Below, one piece after another: positions 30,849-40,279 of a DNA stretch of 64,000 nucleotides. Below the pieces are notes generated by a model, which saw only the letters and a program-made list of their open reading frames with translations, had not been told where the DNA came from and did not search any database. The position numbers and the translations under genes are program-made. Source of the stretch: Gammaproteobacteria bacterium (GTDB lineage Bacteria > Pseudomonadota > Gammaproteobacteria > Pseudomonadales > Halieaceae). Position 1 is the first letter of the stretch. Each line of letters opens with the position of its first letter. The stretch spans positions 1 through 64,000 of the forward strand of contig JAUICG010000004.1 in the NCBI GenBank assembly GCA_030427485.1, written 5' to 3'.

Positions 30849-32328
30849 ACGTGGAGCCAACGCCCGGTTCGCTCTCGACATCGATGCGACCGCCCATCAG
30901 GGCGCAAAAATCGCGACAGATAGCCAGGCCCAGCCCGGTGCCGCCGTAGTTTGCGCTGGTCGAAGCATCCGCCTGTACAAACGCGTCGAAAACCCGGGAC
31001 AGTTCCTCGCTGGTCATGCCGATCCCCGTGTCGCTCACACTGAATTCCAGCCACCCCGGCGTGTCGGGGAGTTCCCGTGCGCTCACCGTGATGCAGCCGG
31101 ATTCAGTGAACTTGTTGGCGTTGCTGAGCAGGTTGGTGAATATCTGGCGGAACTTGGCCGGGTCGTTGTGCAACTCGGGCAGGTCTTCCAGGTTGCGTGT
31201 CTGCAGTGTGTTCTGGTTGTTGCGCAGCAGTGGCGCGAGGACTTCGAAAGCCTCGTTCAGCAGGTCCGTGGGATTGAAGGTCTCGCAGTTCAGGGACATA
31301 TTGCCTGTCTCGACTTTCGACAGGTCGAGAATGTCGTCGATCAGGGTGAGCAGTTGTCGTCCCGACTTGATAATCGTATCCAGGTCCTGCTGGAATTGCG
31401 AGCGGTCAATCTCGTGGGTGTCACCCAGTTCGTCGTGCAGCATTTCACTGTAGCCTATGATGGCGTTCAGGGGGGTGCGCAGTTCATGGCTGACATTGGC
31501 CAGGAACATACTTTTGGCCGCGTTGGCATTGTCCGCGATATCCCTCGCCTTGTGCACATCGTGAATGGCGTTGCGCAGCTTGTCCGACATATCGTTAAAG
31601 GCATCCGCGAGATCGCCCAGTTCCCCGGAATCGTTGATGTCGTCAATGCGATAATCGAGGTCGCCGCTGCCGAAGCGTTCGGTGCCCCGCTTCAGGCTCT
31701 TGAAGGACGTATTGGTATAGCTCACCAGAAAATAGCCCAGTATGGCGGTGAGAAAGATCGAGGAGAAAAAGGCGATCACCGTGATCCGGTCGGTGAGGGC
31801 GATAGTGCGATCGATAATTTTGGCACGCTGTGCGGCGATGAAGGCCTGGCGTTGCTCAAGTTCCTTCAGCTTCTCGCTCACGCCGAGAAACGGCAGCGGA
31901 TCGTTCATGTCCATCTGGAAAGCGGGGTCGTTGTAGTTGCGGTAGAACGTGAGCCAACGCTTCAGCAACAGGCTGCTTTTTTTCCACAGCAGTTCGAAGT
32001 CCATTTCGGTCACGCTATGGCTCAGCCTGCCCAGCCGCTGGATCTTCTCATTGATGGTCCTGATCGCCGCTTCCGCGCGCTGCAACTCGGCATCCCCGAG
32101 TGGATCCTCCGTGGTTTCCCGCAAGGTGGCCAGGATCAGGATCTGCTGCCGCTGCACTTCCAGTAACTGTTCGACCTCAGTCGACAACTGGGTGGCCGTT
32201 ACCGAATTGCGGTAGGCGATCATGCTTTCGTTCCGGGCGTAACTGCCCCAGAAATGCGTTCCGACGTTCACGGCAAACAGGATCAGTATGGTGATGAGCG
32301 AGAGCGTGAGCTGGCGACGTAAGCTCAT
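30817..32328 (-). CDS. Membrane sensor histidine kinase
   Basis: A 503-residue kinase: two membrane helices (about residues 7–27 and 180–203) frame a ~150-residue periplasmic helical sensor. A HAMP domain follows, then the phospho-acceptor box FLANVSHELRTPLNAIIGYS and the ATPase with NLLSNANKFT, DTGIGM and GGTGLGLAICRDF. It is the last gene of a three-gene reverse-strand operon, joined to the receiver gene by ATGA. The sensor shows no known ligand motif. Confidence 0.93.
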   Translation of the reverse strand: MSLRRQLTLSLITILILFAVNVGTHFWGSYARNESMIAYRNSVTATQLSTEVEQLLEVQRQQILILATLRETTEDPLGDAELQRAEAAIRTINEKIQRLGRLSHSVTEMDFELLWKKSSLLLKRWLTFYRNYNDPAFQMDMNDPLPFLGVSEKLKELEQRQAFIAAQRAKIIDRTIALTDRITVIAFFSSIFLTAILGYFLVSYTNTSFKSLKRGTERFGSGDLDYRIDDINDSGELGDLADAFNDMSDKLRNAIHDVHKARDIADNANAAKSMFLANVSHELRTPLNAIIGYSEMLHDELGDTHEIDRSQFQQDLDTIIKSGRQLLTLIDDILDLSKVETGNMSLNCETFNPTDLLNEAFEVLAPLLRNNQNTLQTRNLEDLPELHNDPAKFRQIFTNLLSNANKFTESGCITVSARELPDTPGWLEFSVSDTGIGMTSEELSRVFDAFVQADASTSANYGGTGLGLAICRDFCALMGGRIDVESEPGVGSTFTVLLPSDPT

Positions 32329-32699
32329 GCGCAGGTGAGCCGCTTGATCTTGGTCAGTAAGCCGGGGAAATCCACCGGTTTGGTCGCGTAGTCATCGCAG
32401 CCGGCATCCAGTGCGTACTGCCGGTAACTTTCCGTGGCATGGGCGGTGAGCGCGATGATGGGGATGTGCCGGATATCCTCGTCTTCCTTGGCCCGGCGGC
32501 TGGCCGCCCAGCCGTCAAGTATCGGCAGGTTCATGTCCATCAGCACGATACCGGGCCTTTCGGAATGCATCAGGTCCAGCGCCTGCTGGCCATTGCCGGC
32601 CGTGATCACGGCCAGCCCGGCGCGTTTCAGCCTGCGCACCAGCATATCGCGGTTGAGCTCGTTGTCTTCGACCAGTAGCACGGGCCTGTCGGTAGTCAT
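32325..32699 (-). CDS. Single-domain response regulator
   Basis: A 124-residue receiver with the acidic pair in LLVEDNELNRD, the phospho-Asp in VLMDMNLPILDGW, the Thr/Ser in ALTAHA and the Lys in DYATKPVDF. There is no output domain, so it probably shuttles phosphate like CheY/DivK proteins. It overlaps both neighbours by ATGA and must be translated with them. Confidence 0.93.
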   Translation of the reverse strand: MTTDRPVLLVEDNELNRDMLVRRLKRAGLAVITAGNGQQALDLMHSERPGIVLMDMNLPILDGWAASRRAKEDEDIRHIPIIALTAHATESYRQYALDAGCDDYATKPVDFPGLLTKIKRLTCA

Positions 32700-34141
32700 A
32701 CTGTCTCCGGGATGATCTGGTGCACGACGATGGTCTCGTCGATGCCCTTGACGGTGATTTCCTCGCTGCGCCCGATGGCGACCTGCCCTTTCAGGCTCTT
32801 GAGCGTGCTGTCGGAGATCAGGATTTCGCCACCGCGAGTCACGTCCTCGATTCGCGAGGTCACGTTCATCGGGTGGCCGACAAAGCCGTATTTGCTACGG
32901 CGCTCCGAGCCGATATTACCGGCAATGACGTCGCCGGTATTGATGGCGATACCGGTGTGGAAGGGCGGAAAGCCTTCCGCCTCGTTCTGCGCATTGATTT
33001 CGACCATTGCGGCCTGCATGGCCTGCGCGCAGTTAACCGCGCGGTCGGCGTCATCGTCGCGGTGTTGCGGTGCCCCGAACACCGCCAGGATGGCGTCGCC
33101 GATAAACTCGTCGATCGTGCCGTGATGGGCCATGATGATCTCGGTCATTTTGCCGAGGTAGCGGTTCAGCAACATGACCACCTGCGCCGGCGCGAGGTTT
33201 TCGCTGAGCGAGGTAAAGCCGCGGATATCGGACAGCATGATGCTGACCCGGCGCAGGTCGCCGCCCAGTTCCAGTCCCTCCGGGCGCTCCAGTATGTCGG
33301 TCACGATCTCGTCGGAGAGGTAGCGTCCGAACGTTGCCCGGATGAACTTCTCGTTGCGCTCGAGCTGTTGCCGGTATTGCTCCTCGCGGTCGTGCCAGCG
33401 CTTGCGTTCGATACCGGCCTTGATCCGGGCCTGCAGTAACACGGGGTTGAAGGGTTTGAACAGGTAGTCGTCCGCGCCCGCCTCTATGCACTCGATGATG
33501 CCGTCCATGTCCTGGCTACCCGAGATCACGATCACCGGTGTGGCCCGCCAGTCGGGGTGCTCCTTGATGCGCCGGAGCACCTCACGGCCATCCATACCCG
33601 GCATCAGCAGGTCGAGCAACACGACGTCGACATCACTTTGCTCCAGCGCGCGCAGCGCCTCCTCGCCGCTCTCGGCGGTAATCACGAAATGCCCGCTGCG
33701 CGAGAGATTCCTGGCCACCAGCTCACGGTTTTCCTGCAGGTCGTCTACCGCCAGGATGAATCCCGGCTCGGACTGGATGGCACGACTTTCGGCCACTTCC
33801 TGCGCGCCGCCATCCCCGTGTGCGGCCTGTACCGCGTTGAGCAGGGAGGCAAAAGTTTCGTCCAGCGCCGGATTGCAGTCGCCGATATCTTCGCGCAACA
33901 TTTCCGCGTAGCCGCGCAAGGCTGTCAGCACATTCATCAGGTCGTGGTGGTTGGTCGGCTGGTCCGTGCTCGTCAGCATGGTTTCGAGGCGCCTGGCGGC
34001 GTCCAGCAGGTGCGCGATATCGTCCGCCGTCTCCTCGCCAAACGGCTCGGCCGGCGCGGTGAAAGCGTCCGGCAGCGAGCGGATGGCGTCCAGCAGGTCG
34101 GCCGTCAGCTGTGGTGTTGCGGGGTCTGTGGGGCTCGTCAT
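32696..34141 (-). CDS. Receiver-linked class III nucleotide cyclase
   Basis: A 481-residue protein in three parts. Residues ~1–110 hold a helical domain with NHHDLMNVLTALRGYAEMLR, resembling a histidine-phosphotransfer/dimerisation helix without an ATPase. A receiver domain follows (phospho-Asp in VVLLDLLMPGMDG, Lys in YLFKPFNP). The last ~200 residues form a class III cyclase with metal-binding Asp residues in LSDIRGFTSLSE and FIGDAILAVFG. The base-recognition positions are Glu (DEFIGD) and Gly (KYGFVG) rather than the Lys/Asp of adenylate cyclases, so the product nucleotide is open. The ATG at 34141 is preferred over GTG at 34204. Confidence 0.9.
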   Translation of the reverse strand: MTSPTDPATPQLTADLLDAIRSLPDAFTAPAEPFGEETADDIAHLLDAARRLETMLTSTDQPTNHHDLMNVLTALRGYAEMLREDIGDCNPALDETFASLLNAVQAAHGDGGAQEVAESRAIQSEPGFILAVDDLQENRELVARNLSRSGHFVITAESGEEALRALEQSDVDVVLLDLLMPGMDGREVLRRIKEHPDWRATPVIVISGSQDMDGIIECIEAGADDYLFKPFNPVLLQARIKAGIERKRWHDREEQYRQQLERNEKFIRATFGRYLSDEIVTDILERPEGLELGGDLRRVSIMLSDIRGFTSLSENLAPAQVVMLLNRYLGKMTEIIMAHHGTIDEFIGDAILAVFGAPQHRDDDADRAVNCAQAMQAAMVEINAQNEAEGFPPFHTGIAINTGDVIAGNIGSERRSKYGFVGHPMNVTSRIEDVTRGGEILISDSTLKSLKGQVAIGRSEEITVKGIDETIVVHQIIPETV

Positions 34142-34393
34142 GATTCTGTATGTCGGTAGCCGCTGTCCGCGCGGCGCCAGGTTTCTCTTCTGTGGCAGTG
34201 TCACGAGTGTACCAAGATGATGCCCGTCTTACACTGTGCCGCAGTCAGGCTCGACTGAGTGCGATTGCCGCGAGGATTTTGGCAGGACCGCACGCTATCT
34301 AATTTGCGTGCAAAGGTGCGTTTTCGCAAAAGTTTGAGGTACTATTATTCCGACGGCTAACGTGATCCAGCATAGAAAGGGGCAGGTATTCTC

Positions 34394-35041
34394 ATGTTGC
34401 AGCAGGTGGAAATCTTCAGGGGCTTATCTCCGGCAGAACTGGACGCACTTGCGGCCAGCAGCACCAGTCGGTCGTTTCCCAAGAATACTGTGGTTATTCA
34501 CGAGAACGATCCGGCGGATTCGCTGTTTGTCATCGAGAGCGGCAAGGTCAAGGTGTACTGCAGCGACAAGAACGGCAAGGAATTCATCATGAATACGCAG
34601 GGGCCCGGCGACTATTTCGGTGAGCTGGCCCTGCTCGATGACTCGACCCGCTCGGCCTCCGTACGCACGGTGGAAAAATCGAGCTTCTGTATCATCTACA
34701 AGGAAGATTTCAACCGCGTTCTCGACCAGCACCCGAATATCGGCCGTCAACTGGTGAAGAATCTCGCGCAGCGCGTACGCAAACTGACCGCAGACGTGAA
34801 AAGCCTGGCCCTGCAGGATGTCTACGGCCGGGTGGCCAATGTGCTGATGGATCTGTCCGAAGAGCGCGGCGATGGTACGCTGTATATCCCGGAGAAACTG
34901 ACACAACAGGATATCGCTGATCGCGTCGGGGCCTCGCGCGAAATGGTGGCGCGCATCCTCAAGGATCTCACCATCGGCGAGTACATCCGCTTCGAAGGGC
35001 GGCACATCATTATCAACTCTCGCCTGCCGGCGAAGTACTAG
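34394..35041 (+). CDS. Crp/Fnr-family transcription regulator
   Basis: A 215-residue regulator with an N-terminal cyclic-nucleotide-binding barrel (GDYFGELALLDDSTRSASV, near the phosphate-binding cassette of CRP) and a C-terminal winged helix (LTQQDIADRVGASREMVARI). The barrel keeps the FGELAL-x7-RSA pattern associated with binding of cyclic nucleotides, and there are no Fnr-type clustered cysteines. It diverges from the cyclase gene 250 bp away, suggesting that it reads the messenger made there. GGCAGG precedes the ATG. Confidence 0.9.
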   Translation: MLQQVEIFRGLSPAELDALAASSTSRSFPKNTVVIHENDPADSLFVIESGKVKVYCSDKNGKEFIMNTQGPGDYFGELALLDDSTRSASVRTVEKSSFCIIYKEDFNRVLDQHPNIGRQLVKNLAQRVRKLTADVKSLALQDVYGRVANVLMDLSEERGDGTLYIPEKLTQQDIADRVGASREMVARILKDLTIGEYIRFEGRHIIINSRLPAKY

Positions 35042-35121
35042 CGCCAACAATCTGCACGATAGCCAGTCGAGATTCCGGCTAACTGTCCTGATATCAGCAG
35101 TAAACCATGCCCGGGACGGGG

Positions 35122-36483
35122 TTAATCCGCGCGTTTGACCACCAGGCCAAGGCGGCCCCGCGCCAGCCTGGCTTCCACCTCGTCACCGACGGCGACCTGG
35201 CCCGCGTCGCGCAGCACATTGCCTTTGCTGTCCGTCACGATCGCAAAGCCCCGCTGCAGCGTGCCCAGCGGACTCAGCGAGTCCAGCAGCTGGGCAAGAC
35301 GTCCGAGGTTCTGGTTTTTGACTTTCAATTGTTGCAGCATCGCAGCCTGCAGGCGTTGCCGCCATTGCACCGTGTCGCGCTGTAACTGCCGCAGTGCCGG
35401 CAGCGGTGAGCGGGCCGTCAGGCGGTTCTCCAGCAACGCCAGCCGGCCGCGCTGTTGCAGGAAATGATTTCTCTGTGCGCGCAGCAAGCGCTGTTCCATT
35501 TCGTCCAGGCGTTGGGCCTGTTCCCGCAGCTGTGCCCCGGGGTGTTTCAGGCGCTGTTTCAGGTGAGTCAGTCGCAGCGTGGCGTCCGCCAGCTTGCGAC
35601 TCATCAGGCGGACCAGGTCCCGTTCCGCCATCCGCAGGCGCTGTTGCCATTCGCGCTGGTCCGGGCTGAGTAGTTCGGCGGCTGCCGAGGGTGTGGCGGC
35701 GCGGTGGTCTGCCGCCATGTCGGCGATGCTGAAGTCCACTTCGTGCCCGACAGCGCTGACTATGGGCAGGTCGCTGGCCGCTATCGCGCGCGCCACGATC
35801 TCTTCATTGAAGGCCCACAAATCCTCCAGCGAACCGCCCCCCCGCCCGACGATAAGGGCATCCATCTGGACCTTGCCCTCCTTGTGCCAGCGGTTGGCGC
35901 ATTCGATAGCGCCGGCGACCTGCGCCGCCGCGCCCTCTCCCTGCACCGCGACCGGGAGCAGGTAAACGGCAATGGCCGGGCAGCGTCTGCGCAGTACGGT
36001 GAGAATGTCGTGGATGGCGGCCCCGGTGGGCGAGGTGATGATCCCCAGCCGGGACACCGACGCGGGCAGTGCCTGCTTGCGCGCCGGGTCGAACAGGCCC
36101 TCCGCCAGCAGGCGGGCCTTGAGCTTCTCGAACGCGGCCTGCAGGGCCCCGGCGCCGGCGTGCTCCAGGTGCTCGACGATGAGCTGGAATTCCCCGCGGC
36201 CCTCGTACAGCGATACGCGACAGCGCAGGCGGATCGCGTCGCCATTTTCCGGCGTGAACCGCACCCGCTCGTTGCGGTTCCTGAACATCGCGCAGCGCAC
36301 CTGGGCCCTGCCGTCCTTCAGCGAGAAGTACCAGTGCCCGGAGGAGGGTGCGGCGAAGTTGCTGACCTCCCCCTCCACCCAGACGAAGTCGAAATGACTC
36401 TCCAGCAGGGTCTTGGCCTGCCGGTTCAGCTGGCTGACGGTGAGCGTGGCGGGCGGGGTCTCCGGTGTGCCGGGTGTTCGCAT
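35122..36483 (-). CDS. xseA: Exodeoxyribonuclease VII large subunit
   Basis: XseA with XseB cuts single-stranded DNA from both ends. The 453-residue protein has the OB domain (LTVSQLNRQAKTLLESHFDF, VWVEGEVSNF, HWYFSLKD), the catalytic region (GIITSPTGAAIHDIL, VGRGGGSLEDLWAFNEE, SAVGHEVDFSIAD) and a long C-terminal coiled coil. The ATG at 36483 is chosen because residues further upstream do not look like the family. Length is near the E. coli protein (456). The gene faces the Crp/Fnr gene tail-to-tail. Confidence 0.96.
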   Translation of the reverse strand: MRTPGTPETPPATLTVSQLNRQAKTLLESHFDFVWVEGEVSNFAAPSSGHWYFSLKDGRAQVRCAMFRNRNERVRFTPENGDAIRLRCRVSLYEGRGEFQLIVEHLEHAGAGALQAAFEKLKARLLAEGLFDPARKQALPASVSRLGIITSPTGAAIHDILTVLRRRCPAIAVYLLPVAVQGEGAAAQVAGAIECANRWHKEGKVQMDALIVGRGGGSLEDLWAFNEEIVARAIAASDLPIVSAVGHEVDFSIADMAADHRAATPSAAAELLSPDQREWQQRLRMAERDLVRLMSRKLADATLRLTHLKQRLKHPGAQLREQAQRLDEMEQRLLRAQRNHFLQQRGRLALLENRLTARSPLPALRQLQRDTVQWRQRLQAAMLQQLKVKNQNLGRLAQLLDSLSPLGTLQRGFAIVTDSKGNVLRDAGQVAVGDEVEARLARGRLGLVVKRAD

Positions 36484-36592
36484 GCGGCTGTGGGCCCAGT
36501 GGTGTCGGTGTGTGATCGGGCAGTGTACTGTATTCAGTGCGCGAATACACAAATGGCCGGTGGTGCAGTCTCTGTTTGAAACCTGTCCGAGC

Positions 36593-36710
36593 GAGCCTGA
36601 GCGGTAGAGCCGCGGTCGGGACACGCCAAAAAGCGCACGTCCATGTGCAGGCTCGAGTGGCGACGTCCTGTCGCCACACGGTCCCGACCGCGGCTCTACC
36701 GCTCAGGCTC
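36593..36710. repeat. 118-bp nested inverted repeat
   Basis: The outer arms (36593–36622 and 36681–36710) are a perfect 30-bp inverted repeat. Inside are a second perfect hairpin, TGGCGAC/GTCGCCA (36658–36664 and 36670–36676), and a short GCAC...GTGC stem. It lies between the xseA start and the guaB promoter. It has no T-tract next to it and no coding potential. A MITE- or REP/BIME-like element is the best guess. Confidence 0.8.
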
Positions 36711-36760
36711 TCGATTCCTACCGGGATTCAAACTGACCCGTTACCGGACCGCCGCACTAA

Positions 36761-36789
36761 TTGTGCTGTAACACACATAGATTTATAAT
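36761..36789 (+). promoter_or_regulatory. Promoter of guaB
   Basis: TTGTGC and a perfect TATAAT with 17-bp spacing lie 40 bp before the guaB ATG. Confidence 0.8.
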
Positions 36790-36829
36790 TGCCCGTTTTA
36801 CTCAATCCCGCCAGCCGGAGGCTGTCACT

Positions 36830-38299
36830 ATGCTGCGTATCGCTCAGGAAGCCCTTACTTTTGACGATGTTCTGCTGACGCCCGGCTACTCCGAGGTGGT
36901 GGCCAGTGACGTCTCGCTGCGCACCCGGCTCACCCGCGATATCGATCTGAATATACCCATGGTGTCTGCCGCGATGGATACCGTCACCGAGTTTCGCCTA
37001 GCCATCGCGATGGCCCAGGAGGGCGGCATCGGGATTATCCACAAGAGCATGACCATCGCGGAGCAGGCGGAGCAGGTGCGCAAGGTCAAGAAGTTCGAGA
37101 GCGGCGTGGTCAAGGACCCCATTACCATCCAGCAGGGTGCCACCATCGCGGAGCTGATTGAACTGACCAGCGCGCACGGCATCTCCGGCGTGCCCGTTTT
37201 GAACGGCAAGGACCTGGTGGGGATCGTCACCCGCCGCGATGTGCGCTTCGAGTCCAATCCGCAGAAACTGGTCTCCGCCATCATGACCCCGCGCGACAAG
37301 CTGGTCACGGTGAAGGAGGGCGCCGAGATGACCGAGGTGCAGGAACTGTTGCACGCGCACCGCATCGAGAAAATCCTCGTGGTGAACGACGCCTTCGACC
37401 TCCGCGGCATGATTACCGTGAAAGATTTTGACAAGGCCGAGAGCTTTCCCCATGCATGCAAGGATTCCTACGGCCAGTTGCGCGTGGGTGCCTCGGTCGG
37501 TACCAGTGCGGACACGGACGATCGCGTCGCGGCGCTGGTGGCCGCCGGGGTGGATGTGCTGGTGGTGGATACCGCCCACGGGCATTCGCGCAACGTGATC
37601 GACCGGGTCAAGCTGATCAAGCGGCACTTCCCGTCGGTACAGGTGATCGGCGGCAATATCGCCACCGCCGCGGCTGCGGTGGCCCTGGCCGAGGCGGGCG
37701 TGGACGGCGTGAAGGTGGGCATCGGTCCGGGTTCTATCTGTACCACCCGTATCGTTACCGGCACCGGCGTGCCGCAGATCACGGCTGTCGCCAATGTCTG
37801 CGAAGCGCTGAAGGGGACGGATATCCCGCTGATCGCCGACGGCGGCATCCGCTTCTCCGGTGATATCGCCAAGGCGATTGTCGCGGGCGCGCATTCGGTG
37901 ATGGTCGGCAGCATGCTGGCCGGGACGGAGGAAGCCCCGGGCGAGGTTGAGCTGTACCAGGGCAGGACCTACAAGGCCTACCGTGGCATGGGTTCGCTCG
38001 GCGCGATGGCGCAGACACAGGGTTCGTCGGATCGCTATTTCCAGGACGCCAGTCGCGGCAGCGAAAAGCTGGTACCCGAAGGCATCGAGGGGCGGGTCCC
38101 TTACAAGGGCCCGGTATCGGCGATCATTCACCAACTGATGGGCGGTGTGCGCTCCGCGATGGGGTATACCGGCAGCGCCAACATGGAAGCGATGCGCACG
38201 CGGCCGGAGTTCGTGCGCGTGACCAACGCGGGTATGACCGAAAGCCATGTGCACGATGTGTCGATTACCAAGGAAGCGCCAAACTATCCCGTCAGGTAA
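36830..38299 (+). CDS. guaB: IMP dehydrogenase
   Basis: Oxidises IMP to XMP, the committed step of GMP synthesis. The 489-residue protein has the barrel ([17 protein letters not shown]), two CBS domains (about residues 95–205), the catalytic loop [15 protein letters not shown] with the active Cys, and the flap region around RGMGSLGAM. Length matches E. coli GuaB (488). GCCGGAGG precedes the ATG. It is transcribed with guaA 99 bp downstream. Confidence 0.97.
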   Translation: MLRIAQEALTFDDVLLTPGYSEVVASDVSLRTRLTRDIDLNIPMVSAAMDTVTEFRLAIAMAQEGGIGIIHKSMTIAEQAEQVRKVKKFESGVVKDPITIQQGATIAELIELTSAHGISGVPVLNGKDLVGIVTRRDVRFESNPQKLVSAIMTPRDKLVTVKEGAEMTEVQELLHAHRIEKILVVNDAFDLRGMITVKDFDKAESFPHACKDSYGQLRVGASVGTSADTDDRVAALVAAGVDVLVVDTAHGHSRNVIDRVKLIKRHFPSVQVIGGNIATAAAAVALAEAGVDGVKVGIGPGSICTTRIVTGTGVPQITAVANVCEALKGTDIPLIADGGIRFSGDIAKAIVAGAHSVMVGSMLAGTEEAPGEVELYQGRTYKAYRGMGSLGAMAQTQGSSDRYFQDASRGSEKLVPEGIEGRVPYKGPVSAIIHQLMGGVRSAMGYTGSANMEAMRTRPEFVRVTNAGMTESHVHDVSITKEAPNYPVR

Positions 38300-38398
38300 G
38301 CCTTTGCGCCGTCGCTGTGACGGGCCGGGGCGGGCAGCGCGACCCTGTGCGTTGCCCGCGACGACGGGGACTACCAGTTTTTTCAGCCAGGACACCAC

Positions 38399-39976
38399 AT
38401 GAGCGCAGATATACACGCCAGCAAAATCCTCATCCTGGATTTTGGCTCACAGTACACCCAGTTGATAGCCCGTCGCGTGCGCGAGGTCGGCGTCTACAGC
38501 GAAATTCGCGCGTTCGACCTGAGTGATGACGAGATCAGGGATTTCCGGCCGAGCGGCATCATACTCTCCGGGGGACCGGAGTCGGTCGCCGTGGAAGCGT
38601 CGCCGCGCGCGCCGGCGAGCGTGTTTGAACTGGGGGTGCCGGTGCTGGGTATTTGCTACGGCATGCAGACCATGGCCGAGCAGTTCGGCGGCAGGGTCAG
38701 CAGTTCGCCGATCAGCGAGTTCGGCTACGCCCAGATCCGCCAGGTGGGGAACGGCGGCCTGCTGCACGATATCCGCGACCACTTCGACGATCGGGGCCGC
38801 GGTTTGCTCGATGTGTGGATGAGCCACGGCGACAAGGTCGTGGAACTGCCGCCCGATTTTGAACTGATCGCCGAGACCGCCAGTTGCCCGATCGCCGGGA
38901 TGGCGCACAAGAGCAAGCCGTTTTACGGTATCCAGTTTCATCCCGAGGTGACCCATACCTTGCAGGGTGTGCGGATATTCGAGCATTTTGTGCTCGAACA
39001 GTGTGGCTGCGAGGCATTGTGGACGCCGGCCCATATCGTCGAGGACGCTATCGACCGCGTGAAAGCCCAGGTCGGCGGCGACAAGGTGCTGCTCGGCCTC
39101 TCGGGCGGCGTGGATTCGTCCGTGGTGGCGGCGCTGTTGCACAAGGCTATCGGTGACCAACTGACCTGCGTATTTGTGGATAACGGCCTGCTGCGCCTGC
39201 ACGAGGGCGACCAGGTCATGGAAATGTTCGCGCGCAATATGGGTGTGAAGGTGTTGCGCCGCGACTGTGAGGCGCTGTTCCTCGAGCGGCTGAAGGGCGT
39301 GACCGACCCGGAAGACAAGCGCAGGATAATCGGCAACACCTTCATCGATGTGTTCGACGAGGAGGCCGGTAAACTGACGGAGGTGAAGTGGCTGGCGCAG
39401 GGTACCATCTACCCGGACGTAATCGAATCGGCCGGCGCCAAAACCGGCAAGGCCCACACCATCAAGTCACACCACAATGTGGGCGGCCTGCCGGATGATA
39501 TGACCCTGGAACTGGTGGAGCCGCTGCGCGAACTGTTCAAGGATGAGGTGCGCCGCATCGGACTGGAACTGGGCCTGCCGTACGACATGGTCTATCGCCA
39601 CCCGTTTCCGGGCCCCGGGCTGGGCGTGCGCATCCTCGGAGAGGTGAAGAAGGAATACGCCGACCTGCTGCGCCAGGCCGACGCCATTTTCATCGAGGAA
39701 CTGCACCGCGACGATTACTACCACAAGACCAGCCAGGCCTTCGCGGTGTTCCTGCCGGTCAAGTCCGTAGGGGTCGTCGGGGACGGTCGTCGCTACGAAT
39801 ACGTGATAGCGCTGCGCGCCGTGGAGACGGTGGATTTCATGACCGCGCGCTGGGCGCACCTGCCGTACGCCTTGCTGGAGCGTTGTTCCAACCGGATTAT
39901 CAATGAGATATCAGGGGTGTCGCGGGTCACCTATGACATCAGCAGCAAGCCGCCGGCGACGATAGAGTGGGAATGA
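38399..39976 (+). CDS. guaA: GMP synthase (glutamine-hydrolysing)
   Basis: Aminates XMP to GMP. The 525-residue length equals E. coli GuaA. The class I glutaminase shows the Cys nucleophile in [17 protein letters not shown] and the His–Glu of [12 protein letters not shown]. The ATP-pyrophosphatase has the P-loop [20 protein letters not shown], and the dimerisation domain ends [17 protein letters not shown]. The 3' end of the gene is a known insertion target for mobile elements, and here an integrase gene follows 303 bp later. Confidence 0.98.
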   Translation: MSADIHASKILILDFGSQYTQLIARRVREVGVYSEIRAFDLSDDEIRDFRPSGIILSGGPESVAVEASPRAPASVFELGVPVLGICYGMQTMAEQFGGRVSSSPISEFGYAQIRQVGNGGLLHDIRDHFDDRGRGLLDVWMSHGDKVVELPPDFELIAETASCPIAGMAHKSKPFYGIQFHPEVTHTLQGVRIFEHFVLEQCGCEALWTPAHIVEDAIDRVKAQVGGDKVLLGLSGGVDSSVVAALLHKAIGDQLTCVFVDNGLLRLHEGDQVMEMFARNMGVKVLRRDCEALFLERLKGVTDPEDKRRIIGNTFIDVFDEEAGKLTEVKWLAQGTIYPDVIESAGAKTGKAHTIKSHHNVGGLPDDMTLELVEPLRELFKDEVRRIGLELGLPYDMVYRHPFPGPGLGVRILGEVKKEYADLLRQADAIFIEELHRDDYYHKTSQAFAVFLPVKSVGVVGDGRRYEYVIALRAVETVDFMTARWAHLPYALLERCSNRIINEISGVSRVTYDISSKPPATIEWE

Positions 39977-39984
39977 TTTCACGT

Positions 39985-40095
39985 CTGGCACTGGCTGGCA
40001 CCTGCAAGCAAGAAATCTCATAAAAACACTATAAAAATAGAGTTATTCTCCTTTTTGTCTAGCAACGACTGGCACTCTCTGGCACCTCCAAGCAA
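39985..40095 (+). repeat. Pair of 27-bp direct repeats at the element's left end
   Basis: CTGGCACTGGCTGGCACCTG (39985 onward, 27 bp) and its near copy at 40069–40095 match at 24 of 27 positions, 84 bp apart, starting 9 bp after the guaA stop. The position fits integrase arm-type binding sites next to an att core in the guaA 3' end. Confidence 0.65.
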
Positions 40096-40103
40096 ACTTT
40101 TTC

Positions 40104-40257
40104 AATGGTATAAAACATGGTACTGTTCTTTGGAATGTCAGGGCCAAGAAAAAATACCATGCTACTTTTTCAAGTGCACCCATGGTATTAAATTCAGGTA
40201 ACTCCCTGATATAAAAGAAGATATACGAGATAAATATACCATATAGGATCATGGTAT
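40104..40257. promoter_or_regulatory. Cluster of CATGGTAT/ATACCATG boxes upstream of the integrase
   Basis: Variants of one box occur at 40104–40112, 40116–40123, 40154–40161, 40181–40188, 40236–40242 and 40250–40257, in both orientations. They probably bind a regulator of integrase transcription, for example the AlpA-like or CI-like protein downstream. Which one is unknown. Confidence 0.55.
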
Positions 40258-40279
40258 TTTTCCTACGGGAGGACTTGTG

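Noticed and set aside
36500..36760. Reading the xseA–guaB inverted repeat as a terminator
   Set aside because: There is no T-run beside either arm, and the 30-bp arms with a nested hairpin are far larger than normal terminators.
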